A stretch of 64,000 nucleotides of DNA from Ophiocordyceps camponoti-saundersi (nom. inval.) (lineage: Eukaryota; Ascomycota; Sordariomycetes; Hypocreales; Ophiocordycipitaceae). The DNA is taken from NCBI GenBank assembly GCA_003339415.1, contig PDHQ01000003.1, positions 62,001-126,000 of the forward strand, in the 5' to 3' direction. Under the pieces are notes generated by a model. That model saw only the letters and a program-made list of their open reading frames with translations, searched no databases and was not told the DNA's origin. This document shows, one piece after another, positions 46,679-56,026 of this stretch. Numbering within the stretch: the first letter of the stretch is position 1; each line of letters opens with the position of its first letter. Both the position numbers and the translations under genes were made by a program.

Positions 46679-47117
46679 GGATCTGGTGGGACGCCATGTC
46701 TCAGGTGTAGTCGGACGGCGGGAAAAGGGGCCTCTTGGCGCTCAATGCGATGGGATGTCTGTAGGTATCTGCTGTCAGCTTTTTTTTTTGCACGAGTAAG
46801 TCGCAAGCAGGGTTGTTTTTCTTTTCTCCTTTGTTCCCCTTGTAGGACGGACGGTCATCTCTATCCATCTCTGCCTATATTGGGATACGTCCCCCTGTCT
46901 TGTCCGTGTCAACCGTCTTCCTTACCCTATTGACTATCTACTCCTTTATTTTGAATGTTTCACCGAAAGAAGCTTCGTCTACGATTTCATTCCTAAGGTT
47001 GTTTGAGAAGAGAAAAAACAATAAGCAAAGAAAAATAGGGGCAGACGGATAGAGAGAGAAATAGATTGCATCGATCGTCAAAAGCGCGCCATGGTTTGAG
47101 CCGCGCGAATCGGGGCG
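46679..47117. promoter_or_regulatory. Spacer before the HET-domain gene
   Basis: 439 bp holding the 3' UTR of the AMP-binding-like gene and the promoter of the HET gene. It has a T run near 46780 and A-rich stretches near 47010-47035. Nothing else seen. Confidence 0.4.
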
Positions 47118-49502
47118 ATGCGTCGCAAATTATCCAAGATACTCTTGTTGCCGACGCGGCGGCCGGAGTCGGAGCCCGGCTTGCGTCGGAGGTCTACTGC
47201 GGCGGCTCTTCCGGAGGTGCACCAGTTGCCGCCAAGGCCGTCGGCAACCGGAGACTTGGGCGGCAGCGACGGCGGCGCGTCAACGGGATGTATCGTCGTC
47301 GACGACTGTTCGGAACTGTGCGCGCGTTGCGCCGCCCTCGATTTCCCGCGCATCCTCGACTGGAAGGCCGGACAGCCGCGGGCATGGATCCCGCTGTCGC
47401 ACGTCCTTCAGCCGCTGACGAAGACGGCGACCAAGACGGCGACGACGCTGATGACGACGACGATGACGACGACGACCAACTGTCCTTTCTGCCTCTTCTT
47501 TCGCGCCATGCTCGGACCGGATGCCGCTGCCGCTGGACTCGGCGGCAAGTTCACGCCCTACCTGCGGATGAGGCTGGCCTTTGAGAGGCTGGCTGGCTTG
47601 GGCGAGAAGCATGAGATTGCGCGGTGCGTCCTGGCTGAGGTGGTGACTCGCAATCGTGCCCTACCTCGGGGCTTCATCGTCAAGGCCGACGACGTCGACG
47701 AGACGAGACGGCTTCGTGGTCGCGTCGTGCCGCGTCTGCTGGACTTTTCCCTCCTCAAGGACTGGATGAACCATTGTCGTGGGGCGCATGCGGCGACGTG
47801 CGGTCGGCCGTCCGAGGGGTCGCTGGTATCGGGCTTGAGGCTTATTGACTGTGTTGAGAGGAAGATTGTTTGCGTTGATGGTCTCGATGACGGAGGCGAT
47901 TGCGAATATGTCACGCTCAGCTATGTCTGGGGAGACCAGGCTGACAATAGCAAAGACGACAACAACAACGACAACGACGACGACATCTCCGTCGGATCCC
48001 CGTTACCTGACTCTATACCGGCAGTCTTCAACGACGCCATGACGCTGACGACGTCGCTGGAGATGCGCTACCTCTGGATCGACCGCTTCTGCCTCTCGCC
48101 CCTGACGGCCACCGAGCGATCAAGACAAACGGCCCTCATGGACGACATCCTCTCCGCCGCCTCCCTCACCATCATAGCCGCGTCGGGCTCGAGCAGATTC
48201 CAAGGCCTCTCCGGCGTCAGCGTACCGCGCGACGCCCAGCTCTCGCTCAAGACGGAGACGGGCCTCTACACCACGACGCTCCTGCGACCCGACCTCGACA
48301 CGGCGGCTTCGTCCTGGGCCGGTCGCGCCTGGACGCTGCAGGAAGGGATCCTGGCTCGGAGGAGGCTCGTCCTCGGTCGTGGTCAGGCTTATTTCCAGTG
48401 TAGGGCTTTGCATTGCGTCGAGAGCGTCGCGCTGCCTTTGGAACTGGCTCCTGGAGTTGATCTCGGTCGCGTCTTTCCCAATCATGATGCTAGTAGGCTC
48501 TGTACGCACATCGGGGCCTTTATGGAGAGGAAGATTTCGAGAGCGGCTGATAGGTTGGATGCCTTTGCGGGCGTGTTGAGGTCTTGGTCTCGTGTTTCTC
48601 ATCGGCCTATTCATCACTTACTCGGCCTACCTCTCTTCCACCCGGAATCATTCACCACCCCTGGAGTCGTCAGCCAGACGGACAGGTTAGCCGTTGCTCT
48701 CGGCTGGATGCCAGACCGGACAGCCTCTGTTGTCGGCGGGGGCGCAACGCCATCCTCCTCGTGCCTTCTCCTGCCCGACGCCTTGAAGGCTTTCCCCTCT
48801 TGGACTTGGCTATCCTGGTCGATGGGCGGACTTGGTGGAGGGAGGGGATTCAATTTCAGCCTTGTGGTTGGTGGTCTCGTTCAGGATGGCGTCTGTGCTC
48901 CGCCTGGGATGGAGATGTCGATTGGCTTCGTGTCGGGAGCGGTTCAGTCCTGGGAGATTGACGGGGATGCCATCATTCGCAAGACGGATGCTATTTCCTT
49001 CCTACGGCTTTACACTTTCTGCACCGACCTCTGTCTTCGCGCCTCTTCTTCTTCTTCTTCTTCTTCTTCTTCTTCTTCTTCAACATCATCGGCGCCATCA
49101 CTTTCTCCCTCCTCCTCCTCCGCCGAAGACTGGATTCTCGAAGCACCGGATTTACCACCCCACGCCCGTCTCGCCGTCCAGCTTTGGGCAAAGTCCACCA
49201 TGCCACCGCCTTCATCGTCGAAGAAGAAGAGAAGCCATCGTCTAGTCCTCGTCCTCATCTCCGGTCGAGGCTGGCGCCAAGGACAGGGGCAGGATCAGGG
49301 GGGAGCCGCGACCGCCCTCGTCTGCCGCCATGACGGTTGGGATCCTACTCGGCGTCTGGTCAGGCTCGGTGCCGTGTCCTTTGGCCATCTTGGTCTTCAG
49401 ACTGGGACTGGTGATGATGGCTTGGCTTGGGCTTGGTTGAGGGGTGTGGGTGGCGAGAGGGAGCATCTTCGTTTGCATATGAGGGAGGTTGATCTTTATT
49501 GA
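47118..49502 (+). CDS. HET-domain (heterokaryon incompatibility) protein
   Basis: A single exon from ATG 47118 gives 794 residues. The HET domain lies at about 262-410, with its ordered signatures CEYVTLSYVWGD, PAVFNDAMTLTTSLEMRYLW, IDRFCLSPLTATERSRQTAL, SAASLTIIAASGSS and GRAWTLQEGILARRRLVLG. Before it are Cys-rich elements CSELCARCAALDF and CPFCLFF, common in the N-terminal part of HET proteins. HET proteins act in nonself recognition after hyphal fusion and can trigger cell death; many paralogues have no known partner. Three triplet-repeat insertions are visible: a Thr-rich TKTATKTATTLM run, an Asp/Asn run just after the YVWGD motif, and a Ser run near 634-650 (TTC/TCT repeat at about 49045-49082). 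Such repeats make allelic length variation likely. No NLR, patatin or other effector domain is fused. Confidence 0.85.
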   Translation: MRRKLSKILLLPTRRPESEPGLRRRSTAAALPEVHQLPPRPSATGDLGGSDGGASTGCIVVDDCSELCARCAALDFPRILDWKAGQPRAWIPLSHVLQPLTKTATKTATTLMTTTMTTTTNCPFCLFFRAMLGPDAAAAGLGGKFTPYLRMRLAFERLAGLGEKHEIARCVLAEVVTRNRALPRGFIVKADDVDETRRLRGRVVPRLLDFSLLKDWMNHCRGAHAATCGRPSEGSLVSGLRLIDCVERKIVCVDGLDDGGDCEYVTLSYVWGDQADNSKDDNNNDNDDDISVGSPLPDSIPAVFNDAMTLTTSLEMRYLWIDRFCLSPLTATERSRQTALMDDILSAASLTIIAASGSSRFQGLSGVSVPRDAQLSLKTETGLYTTTLLRPDLDTAASSWAGRAWTLQEGILARRRLVLGRGQAYFQCRALHCVESVALPLELAPGVDLGRVFPNHDASRLCTHIGAFMERKISRAADRLDAFAGVLRSWSRVSHRPIHHLLGLPLFHPESFTTPGVVSQTDRLAVALGWMPDRTASVVGGGATPSSSCLLLPDALKAFPSWTWLSWSMGGLGGGRGFNFSLVVGGLVQDGVCAPPGMEMSIGFVSGAVQSWEIDGDAIIRKTDAISFLRLYTFCTDLCLRASSSSSSSSSSSSSTSSAPSLSPSSSSAEDWILEAPDLPPHARLAVQLWAKSTMPPPSSSKKKRSHRLVLVLISGRGWRQGQGQDQGGAATALVCRHDGWDPTRRLVRLGAVSFGHLGLQTGTGDDGLAWAWLRGVGGEREHLRLHMREVDLY
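49045..49082. repeat. Coding TCT microsatellite in the HET gene
   Basis: About 12 tandem TCT triplets encode a serine run in the C-terminal third of the HET protein. Slippage here would change length without shifting frame. Confidence 0.8.
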
Positions 49503-49687
49503 AGGGGCGTCATCAAAGGAAAGAGCGAGTTTGATGTTTTCTATTCCTGTTTAAGGTTTTGTATCTGGGTTTTCTACCTTCTCGCGATGCGTCGAGCGAG
49601 ACTTTTATCATATCATCAGGTACTAGGAAAAGGGGGGGTTAAGCCTCTCCTCGGCACAGAGACAAGAGAACAGAGAACAGAGACAGA

Positions 49688-49721
49688 GAGGGGGGGAGAG
49701 GGGGAGAGAGAGAGAGAGAGA
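49688..49721. repeat. GA-rich microsatellite
   Basis: A G/GA run just downstream of the minus-strand hydrolase stop codon, inside the 231-bp convergent spacer with the HET gene. Confidence 0.7.
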
Positions 49722-49733
49722 AGACACCAATAA

Positions 49734-51580
49734 TCAAGTGAAATCTCCCAAAACAGCCCTCGCCGATAAATACTCATGCACCCAGTCGGCGATCCGACTG
49801 CCCACGTCGCCAACCAGCGCGTCGTAATGCGCGGCCGAGGCCACAAACAGTCCGCAGTGAGCACCAACCTCATCGACACCTTCTAGATAGACGTCTATCC
49901 ATGTCGGGTCCCCATCACCGTCGAAAGAGGAAGACGAGGAAGAAGAAGCCAGCCTGCGCGGCAGAGCGCAAAACTTGCGCGAACCGCGTGGCGGCGTCGT
50001 CACATCGCCCGAGTCAGCCTCCCGCCGCTGTGACTCTTCCTTCTTCCTCTTCTCCTTCTTCTTCTTCTCTGCCTTCTTCTTCTTCTCTGCCTCTCGGGCC
50101 GCTTCCTTTTCTCGGCGCTGCGTCTCCTTTTGCGCCTCGCGCTGCTGCTTTTCGGCCTCGTGCTTGGCTTTCTTGCGTCGCTGCTCGAGCAGCTTGTCGC
50201 GTCGGCGGATGGCCTTGGCGCGGTCTTTGATGGCATCTTCGTAGGACTTTTGGACGCGCTTGGCGTCCTTTTCCGCCTTTTTGCGCGCCGCGCCCTCGGC
50301 AAATTGCTGGAGATCTGCCGGTTCCGGCATTATCGGCTCGTCCGGGACGGGGGTGAGATCTGCGTCGTCGGGCTCGTCTAAGCCGTCGCCCTCGTCTCCC
50401 GACCCGGCCGCACTCGACTCTGCGCTCTTCGTCGAGGAAGAGGGCGGAGGCGTGGTCGGTACGACGGCCGCCGCTGGTTCTGCGTCCCGTGGCGCCGTGC
50501 TTTCTCGACTTGGCTGCTGCTCCTCGGCGGTATCGTCTTGCTCGTCGTCCTCGTCCAGTGTAGCACCCACGCCATGTGTGACGTCATCAGCGTTTTCAGA
50601 TACGTCTGAGAGGCCGGTATCAGCCTCAGGATCATATTTCGGCGTCTTGGGCCGGCCAGAGCAGAGAGTGTAATAGTTGACGAAGCGGACCCTTGCGGAA
50701 CCCCCGCATACCTCGTCGACGTCTTCGAGAGCGCGCAGCCTGTCGTATCTGGATACCAGACCGGGATAGTCAGCCAAACAGCCACCGAACTCGAGATGAG
50801 AGGCAATGTGGTTGCGAAGAGCGTTGAAGAAACCGTCGGATCTGTGCTTGGAGGTGAAGTGCATGACACGGTTCAGGAACGGCTGCTCCTTCAGGGGCTC
50901 ATCATTCCAGTAGGGAGGGTCATAGCACGGGTCTGTCTCGGGCGGGGCCGGAGGTGGCTCGGCCTCGCCGCCGTCGGCATTCTCGGCCGGGTGAAAGAGA
51001 CTGGAGATGCCGGCGGCGACGATGCGCGGGTGAAGACCCAAAAAGGGTGAGTCGAGAGACAGGGTGCCGAGGATACGGTGCTTGAACGCGTCTTTGTACC
51101 GGCCGGGCTTGTGCGGGTCAACGCGCTTGTCGGCCGTCGGCGTGGACGAGACGGACGCACCATGAGAGCGACCTCGGCGGCGAGTAAGCCGCCCATGGAA
51201 TGGCCGACCAAGACGACATCTGTATCTGGCGACTCATGCGGCTCGAGCCAGGCACTCAGCTTATCACGGGCAACGTCAATTGCTCTATACGTCTTGTAGC
51301 GCGGATATATCTTGGTGTGAACGACATGCGAGTCGGCAAGAAGGCGCCGCAACAAGGCATGTACGTGGGCGGGAAAGGAGCGAAAGGACTGGGCGTTGCC
51401 GTAAAACCCGTGGATGTAGACGAGGAGCAGTACCCGACGGGGCGGGCCGTCGTAGGGCGCATCGTCAGGGACCAGAGACTGGGTTGAGCGGGATCGGGGA
51501 TCGGAGCCGGCCGGAGTTGGGAGGAGATGGTCGGAGGAGGAGCGGGGAGGGTGCGGAGCTAGTGACGGGGGTGCGGCCAT
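49734..51580 (-). CDS. Serine alpha/beta hydrolase (DUF676/PGAP1-like) with large charged insertion
   Basis: Two exons, 51580-51161 and 51107-49734, encode 597 residues; the 53-bp intron (GTGCGT..CACAAG) sits at a codon boundary. The hydrolase core begins near residue 50 (RRVLLLVYIHGFYGNAQSF), with the nucleophile elbow VLVGHSMGGLLAAE (Ser about 128) and, after the splice, RILGTLSLDSPFLGLHP. A Tyr-rich segment (HLEFGGCLADYPGLVSRYDR) follows. Then come about 150 acidic and Ser/Pro-rich residues and a highly charged Lys/Glu/Arg helix (about 410-510; EAEKQQREAQKETQRREKEA then AREAEKKKKAEKKKKEK) likely to form a coiled coil. The end, VGAHCGLFVASAAHYDALV, supplies the probable catalytic histidine (HCGLF). 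The fold therefore appears complete but split by the insertion. Lipid esterase or GPI-lipid hydrolase activity is possible; substrate is not known. Confidence 0.75.
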
Positions 51581-52863
51581 GACGCGCGCGCGAGCGAGTG
51601 AGTGCTTACATACGTTGATGTGTGTGAGAGATGGAGAGAGTAAGAGTGAGTGAGAGTGACAGAGAGTGGGGGAGAGACTCGAGTAAGACAGAGAGGCTTT
51701 GGAATCTGGTGACTGTGAGGTTTGAAGAGGAATGTTTGTTTGTTGGGACGGCGAGATAAGATGGGTAGGAAGCTGTTTAGTAAGCTGAGGCTGAGTGTGG
51801 CTTTGAGTGTGGGTGTGATCATGTGATGTGATGTGTGATGAGTGTCACACTCGTAACACTCCCTTTTGCATTTTGTTTGGTTTGGCCTGCTGAACAGCTC
51901 GAGCTGCATGATCCTAGATAGGGATACAGCATCTGGTCTCCATGTGTTCGTTGTTTGTCCTTGATTCTTTATGCAATGCATCATTTGTGCATGTGTATGT
52001 ACATATATACATACATATGTATGTATGTATGTACCTATGTATGTAAATCGACGACAAAGAGCCGGACTTATGTAAAGAATGGCCTCTCATTCCTCCTCGT
52101 ACCACATCCCAATCATGTTCACATCCCAATCATGTTGATGATCATCTATGAGTATGTACATATGTATGTACATATGTACTCCTATTACTCCGTTCAAGAT
52201 ACGGACGGTTACAAGCAAACCGCCTCGGCGGCTAAGCAAGGAATGAGCCAAGCCATGGAAAGCCAACAAGCTCTTCTTCTTCTTCGCTCTGTTTCTTCTT
52301 GTTTTTCTTTCCATCCTGCCTGCTCGTCTTTTGTTAGAACAGGCCCCGTAAAAACGCGTGAGGACAGCTCTGTCTCCCCGCTGATTGGCTTACTGAACCC
52401 ACCCCCGCCTGAACGCCCCCCCACCAGCCGAAATTATGTAGGCACTAATTTCCTTTCTTCTGCCATTGCTTCTTCCTTCTTCTTCTTCTTCCTCTTCTTC
52501 CTCTCCTCCTGCTCCTCCTCCTTCTCCTCTTCTTCTTCAGCCTCACGTACATACACATAACTCGTTCTCCTCCATCAACTCCCTTCAATCATCATCGACA
52601 ATCGCCATGACGGCTACCCACCTTCGTTTTCCAGCTGACCGTGGCTGAATCGTCATCCGAGAAATATTTACCGTCGGCCTTCAAAGAAACCAAACTCCGC
52701 CGTCACGATGACGACGACGCGCGAAAAATAGAAAGATTCCACCCCCGTCAGCCCCCAAAAAATCCCGCTGCGCCTCAATCGACTGAGGCGCTTTCGATCT
52801 TTACTGCACATTTACCCTTGTTTTTTTTTGTTTTGTCTGTACGAATACCTTGGCTCAACAGCC
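51581..52863. promoter_or_regulatory. Divergent region between the hydrolase and the Ser/Thr-rich TM protein
   Basis: 1.28 kb with two (ATGT)n blocks (about 51991-52046 and 52153-52176), a duplicated ATCCCAATCATGTT unit near 52107-52136, and pyrimidine triplet repeats at 52465-52540. Short open frames encode only repeat-derived peptides. No gene seen. Confidence 0.45.
51991..52046. repeat. (ATGT)n microsatellite
   Basis: Tandem ATGT/ACAT units with the imperfect palindrome ACATATATACATACATATGT at their start. Confidence 0.8.
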
Positions 52864-54446
52864 ATGGACGACCAGCAGCAGCCTTCGCTCACTGGCCGCG
52901 CCAAATCACTGCACTTTCTGCACCGTCATCATCATGACAGCTCCCGCCGACGCGATACTACTCATGACAGCTTTCATCACCCTTCGCCCGATCATTTCAT
53001 CGACTCCCAAGAATCCAACTACGATTCCTCGACTGTCCCTCTTCAGCTTCGCACCGTCTCCGACCTGTTAAGCGAGCAAGACACGGAGCAAGCCCCTTTC
53101 GCTGCTGCCGCTGCCGCCGCCGACGAGGTAGACCCCCACGCCGTCGCCGTCACATCTGCCTTTACTCCGGCCCCCAGCAACGCCTACAACGTTCCCGCAA
53201 CGAGTGGGAATCCTGTAGGGCCTGCCACGTCGTCCTACACACCTACTACCGTCACACCTTCGACCCAACTTCTAGCTGAGATCAAGCCGACGACGTCTTG
53301 GTTCTCAACTGCCACTCCTTCACCTCCCACGCCTACAAATGTCATTTTGAGCGATCTACGTAATGGAACTAATGGTGTGTATCCAAGCCATCAGTACGCG
53401 GCTGGAACTGACCCTTGTCGCCAGCTATGCCTAATATAACTTCGTCGCTCGTTGCATCTTCCTCTTCTTCTCTATCTTCCACTGCCTCATCTCTCTTCAA
53501 TTCTACGGCGCTGCCGTCGATTTTAAATACTTCGTCGTCTACGAGCTCTTCTTCCGGCACGTCTATCCTCTCCAAAACGACGTCTCTGACATGGACCTCG
53601 ACCGTAACGCAAGCATCGTCAACGATACGCCATCTCACGACAACAGCCGACTTCGATAGCGAGGTCACGGAATATCCAGACTCAGAAAGCACTCTTCTTG
53701 ATAACGAACCTACTTTTGAGTCGTCTTCATTTTATTCGTCTTCAACCCAGACAAACTCCGATGGAGTCGCCGCCGTTGCTTTTCCAACCGGAGGTATTTC
53801 ACCAAACACTGGCACGGGAGCCGAGACGAAAGCTGCGGCGCCCCCGGAAGCGTTGCCTCCCAAGGAACGCGCCATTGTTGTTGGCGTCGTGACGAGCGTG
53901 GCAGGCGTCGCCTTCCTCATCCTGCTAGCCATGCTGGCTGTCAAATACCACAAAAAGCGCAAGGACATCAGCCGCAGCCTACTTGGGGCTGGTCATCTAG
54001 GCTCCACGGTCCCCAGGACCATCGCGGGCGGGGGAGAGTCGATGGCAACGGTGGAGAGGCCGGTGACGCCTGCTCCCGTTAGCGCACTCGTGCGCGGCGG
54101 CGGAGACGCGCCGGCAGACGGAGCTGAGCATCGGGGTTTCTATCGCGTGGCCGGCCGAAAGCTGCCGCCGGTGCTGATGACGGGCGGCGACGGCTACTCG
54201 GATCCGCGGGGAACCATGATGAGTGATGATTATGGCCAAAGCTCCCACACGCTGGAATCGGCAGGCAGCAGCCGTCCACGTCCGCTGGCTCTGGGTGCGC
54301 CGATGCGGCCCGTTAGTGGCATTCCCATCATGCGTTCTGGACCGGCCCGCACGCCAGTCACGCAGAATCCGTTTGTCGACCCTCCATCTTCACCCGGGGA
54401 GCAAGATGGCGCCCGGGATCGCTCGAGGTTCCATGAGAGGATATAA
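52864..54446 (+). CDS. Ser/Thr-rich single-TM protein (mucin/Mid2-like architecture)
   Basis: Two exons, 52864-53374 and 53425-54446, encode 510 residues; the 50-bp intron runs GTGTGT..GCCAG in phase. ATG 52864 (MDDQQQPSLTGRAKSLHFLH) is chosen over the in-frame start 12 codons upstream. The N-terminal 90 residues are His/Asp-rich, with no signal peptide. Residues about 100-300 are dominated by Ser, Thr and Pro (SSLVASSSSSLSSTASSLFN), a composition for heavy O-mannosylation. One membrane helix lies at about 319-341 (AIVVGVVTSVAGVAFLILLA), followed by a basic KYHKKRKD stop-transfer and a 170-residue tail with MTGGDGYSDPRGTMMS and an ending PVTQNPFVDPPSSP. This resembles fungal wall-stress sensor-like or mucin-like proteins, with the helix acting as signal anchor. 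The function is not known. Confidence 0.68.
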
Positions 54447-56026
54447 GCGTTTGGATCTGTCGATAGCAGTTATTGCACCGACGGGCGTTCAGCCAGTGGT
54501 TGAATACAAAGCAGGCTTTGCCTACCTTTTTTTTTCCGTGACGAAAAGATGTCGATTTGATGTGAAGAAGGGGTTAGGCAGCAGGGTTGTAGGGTAGGTC
54601 TGATGTTTCCAATTGGAAATTCCCCTCCGCATGAATGAACACCTTGAGGCAACACTCTGCTGAGACGGGGTTGAAACTGGTTTGAAACGGTGGTGAACGC
54701 ATTTGTTATGGCAAGCTCACATGACAAATTCCTGGTAAGGCATACACCGCCCCAGAGGTGACGTAGGAGAGGAGCTACCTAGTAGGTATCGACTACGTGC
54801 ACACTTGGGCTCTCAGGCATCAGTATCAAGACAATATGGAGAGAGGAGAGGACCCTAGCAGTTCATGTGCGGGGAAGCGGGCTTGGCGAGGATGGGACGG
54901 AGAGGTAAAGGGGGAGGGATATGACGATCCTTGGCCGCAATCTATGTTGTGCCACCCACAGTTCCTTGATCCTTTACATATTACCCAGTAACACTACATA
55001 CATATATACATATAATACATGTACATATGCATAGTAGGTAGATGAGACGAGTTTCTAGGTAGGCAGCAGGTGGATAGGTAAGTATTTAGCAACTAGGCAG
55101 ATAGAGGGCTCTCAACCGTCTAATTTCCAAGGATGTGACAGGAGCCGGCATCGAAACGACAGCAATAAACCGGCTGCGAGGGCGCGCCCGCTCCGGACTC
55201 GGGACGGATGACGCTGTTACACTCGAGCAAAGCTTGGCCACGTACGAAGTGGCGGGCTAAGAAGGAGGGAAGCATTGGCGAGGAGGACGCCGGATGGGAG
55301 GGCTTCCAGAACCTTAAGGTCCGGGTCCTTTGACGAGGCCTGAGGGGAGGATTCGAGACCCCATCTGCTAACATCCAACAGTCTACAAGGGTCTACTACT
55401 ACCACTACAGCCTAGGCAGTACTAACAGTCTACAGCAAGCCCAAGAGACTCGGTGCACTGGCCCTCTCCCATGTGACGCCGGTCCCCCTCCCCCGGCCCC
55501 CCGGCCCCCTCCCCACTGCTAGTAATGCTAGAGGCAGATGGAGCGTCCATGTACCTGTACCTGCATCGTCATTTGTCTTGGAGGCGTCGTCAAGGTATCC
55601 CGGTACCTACCATTATCTGGCCATCTCCTCTTCTAACCTAGCCCAGACTCGATTTCTTTCTCCTCCCCCATCACGGCACTTTCTCACCATCCCTCCTCGC
55701 CTTGCATCATCGCCGCAAATCTTGACGAAAGAGGTTCTGTCTATTACCAGCCTAGGTCGTCGGCGCTTCAAACGGCATATCATCGTCGGCGCTGCTCGCG
55801 CGTCGTCACGACAACGACGACGACGACGACCATCACCACCACCTTCATCGTTACATACCCTTCATAAGCATCGTCATCGTCATCGTCATCATCATCATCA
55901 TCAGCAGCAGCAGCAGCAGTCGGGGCTCTCCCGGTAAAACAAGTAACAAAAAACTCATCAGGAGCTCCGCGACGGCCGGCCGACGCCCCAAGCTCCCAGC
56001 CGATCCTGAGCCGCCTTCTTCTGGCC
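54447..56026. promoter_or_regulatory. Upstream region of the Zn2Cys6 transcription factor
   Basis: 1.58 kb. It contains ACATATATACAT-type repeats near 54995-55030, CCTA motifs near 55035-55080, and, in the last 250 bp, GAC/CATCAT/CAG triplet repeats (about 55810-55920), likely in the 5' leader. Open frames here (55473-55937 + and 55780-56076 -) consist of repeat sequence and are not supported. Confidence 0.45.
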
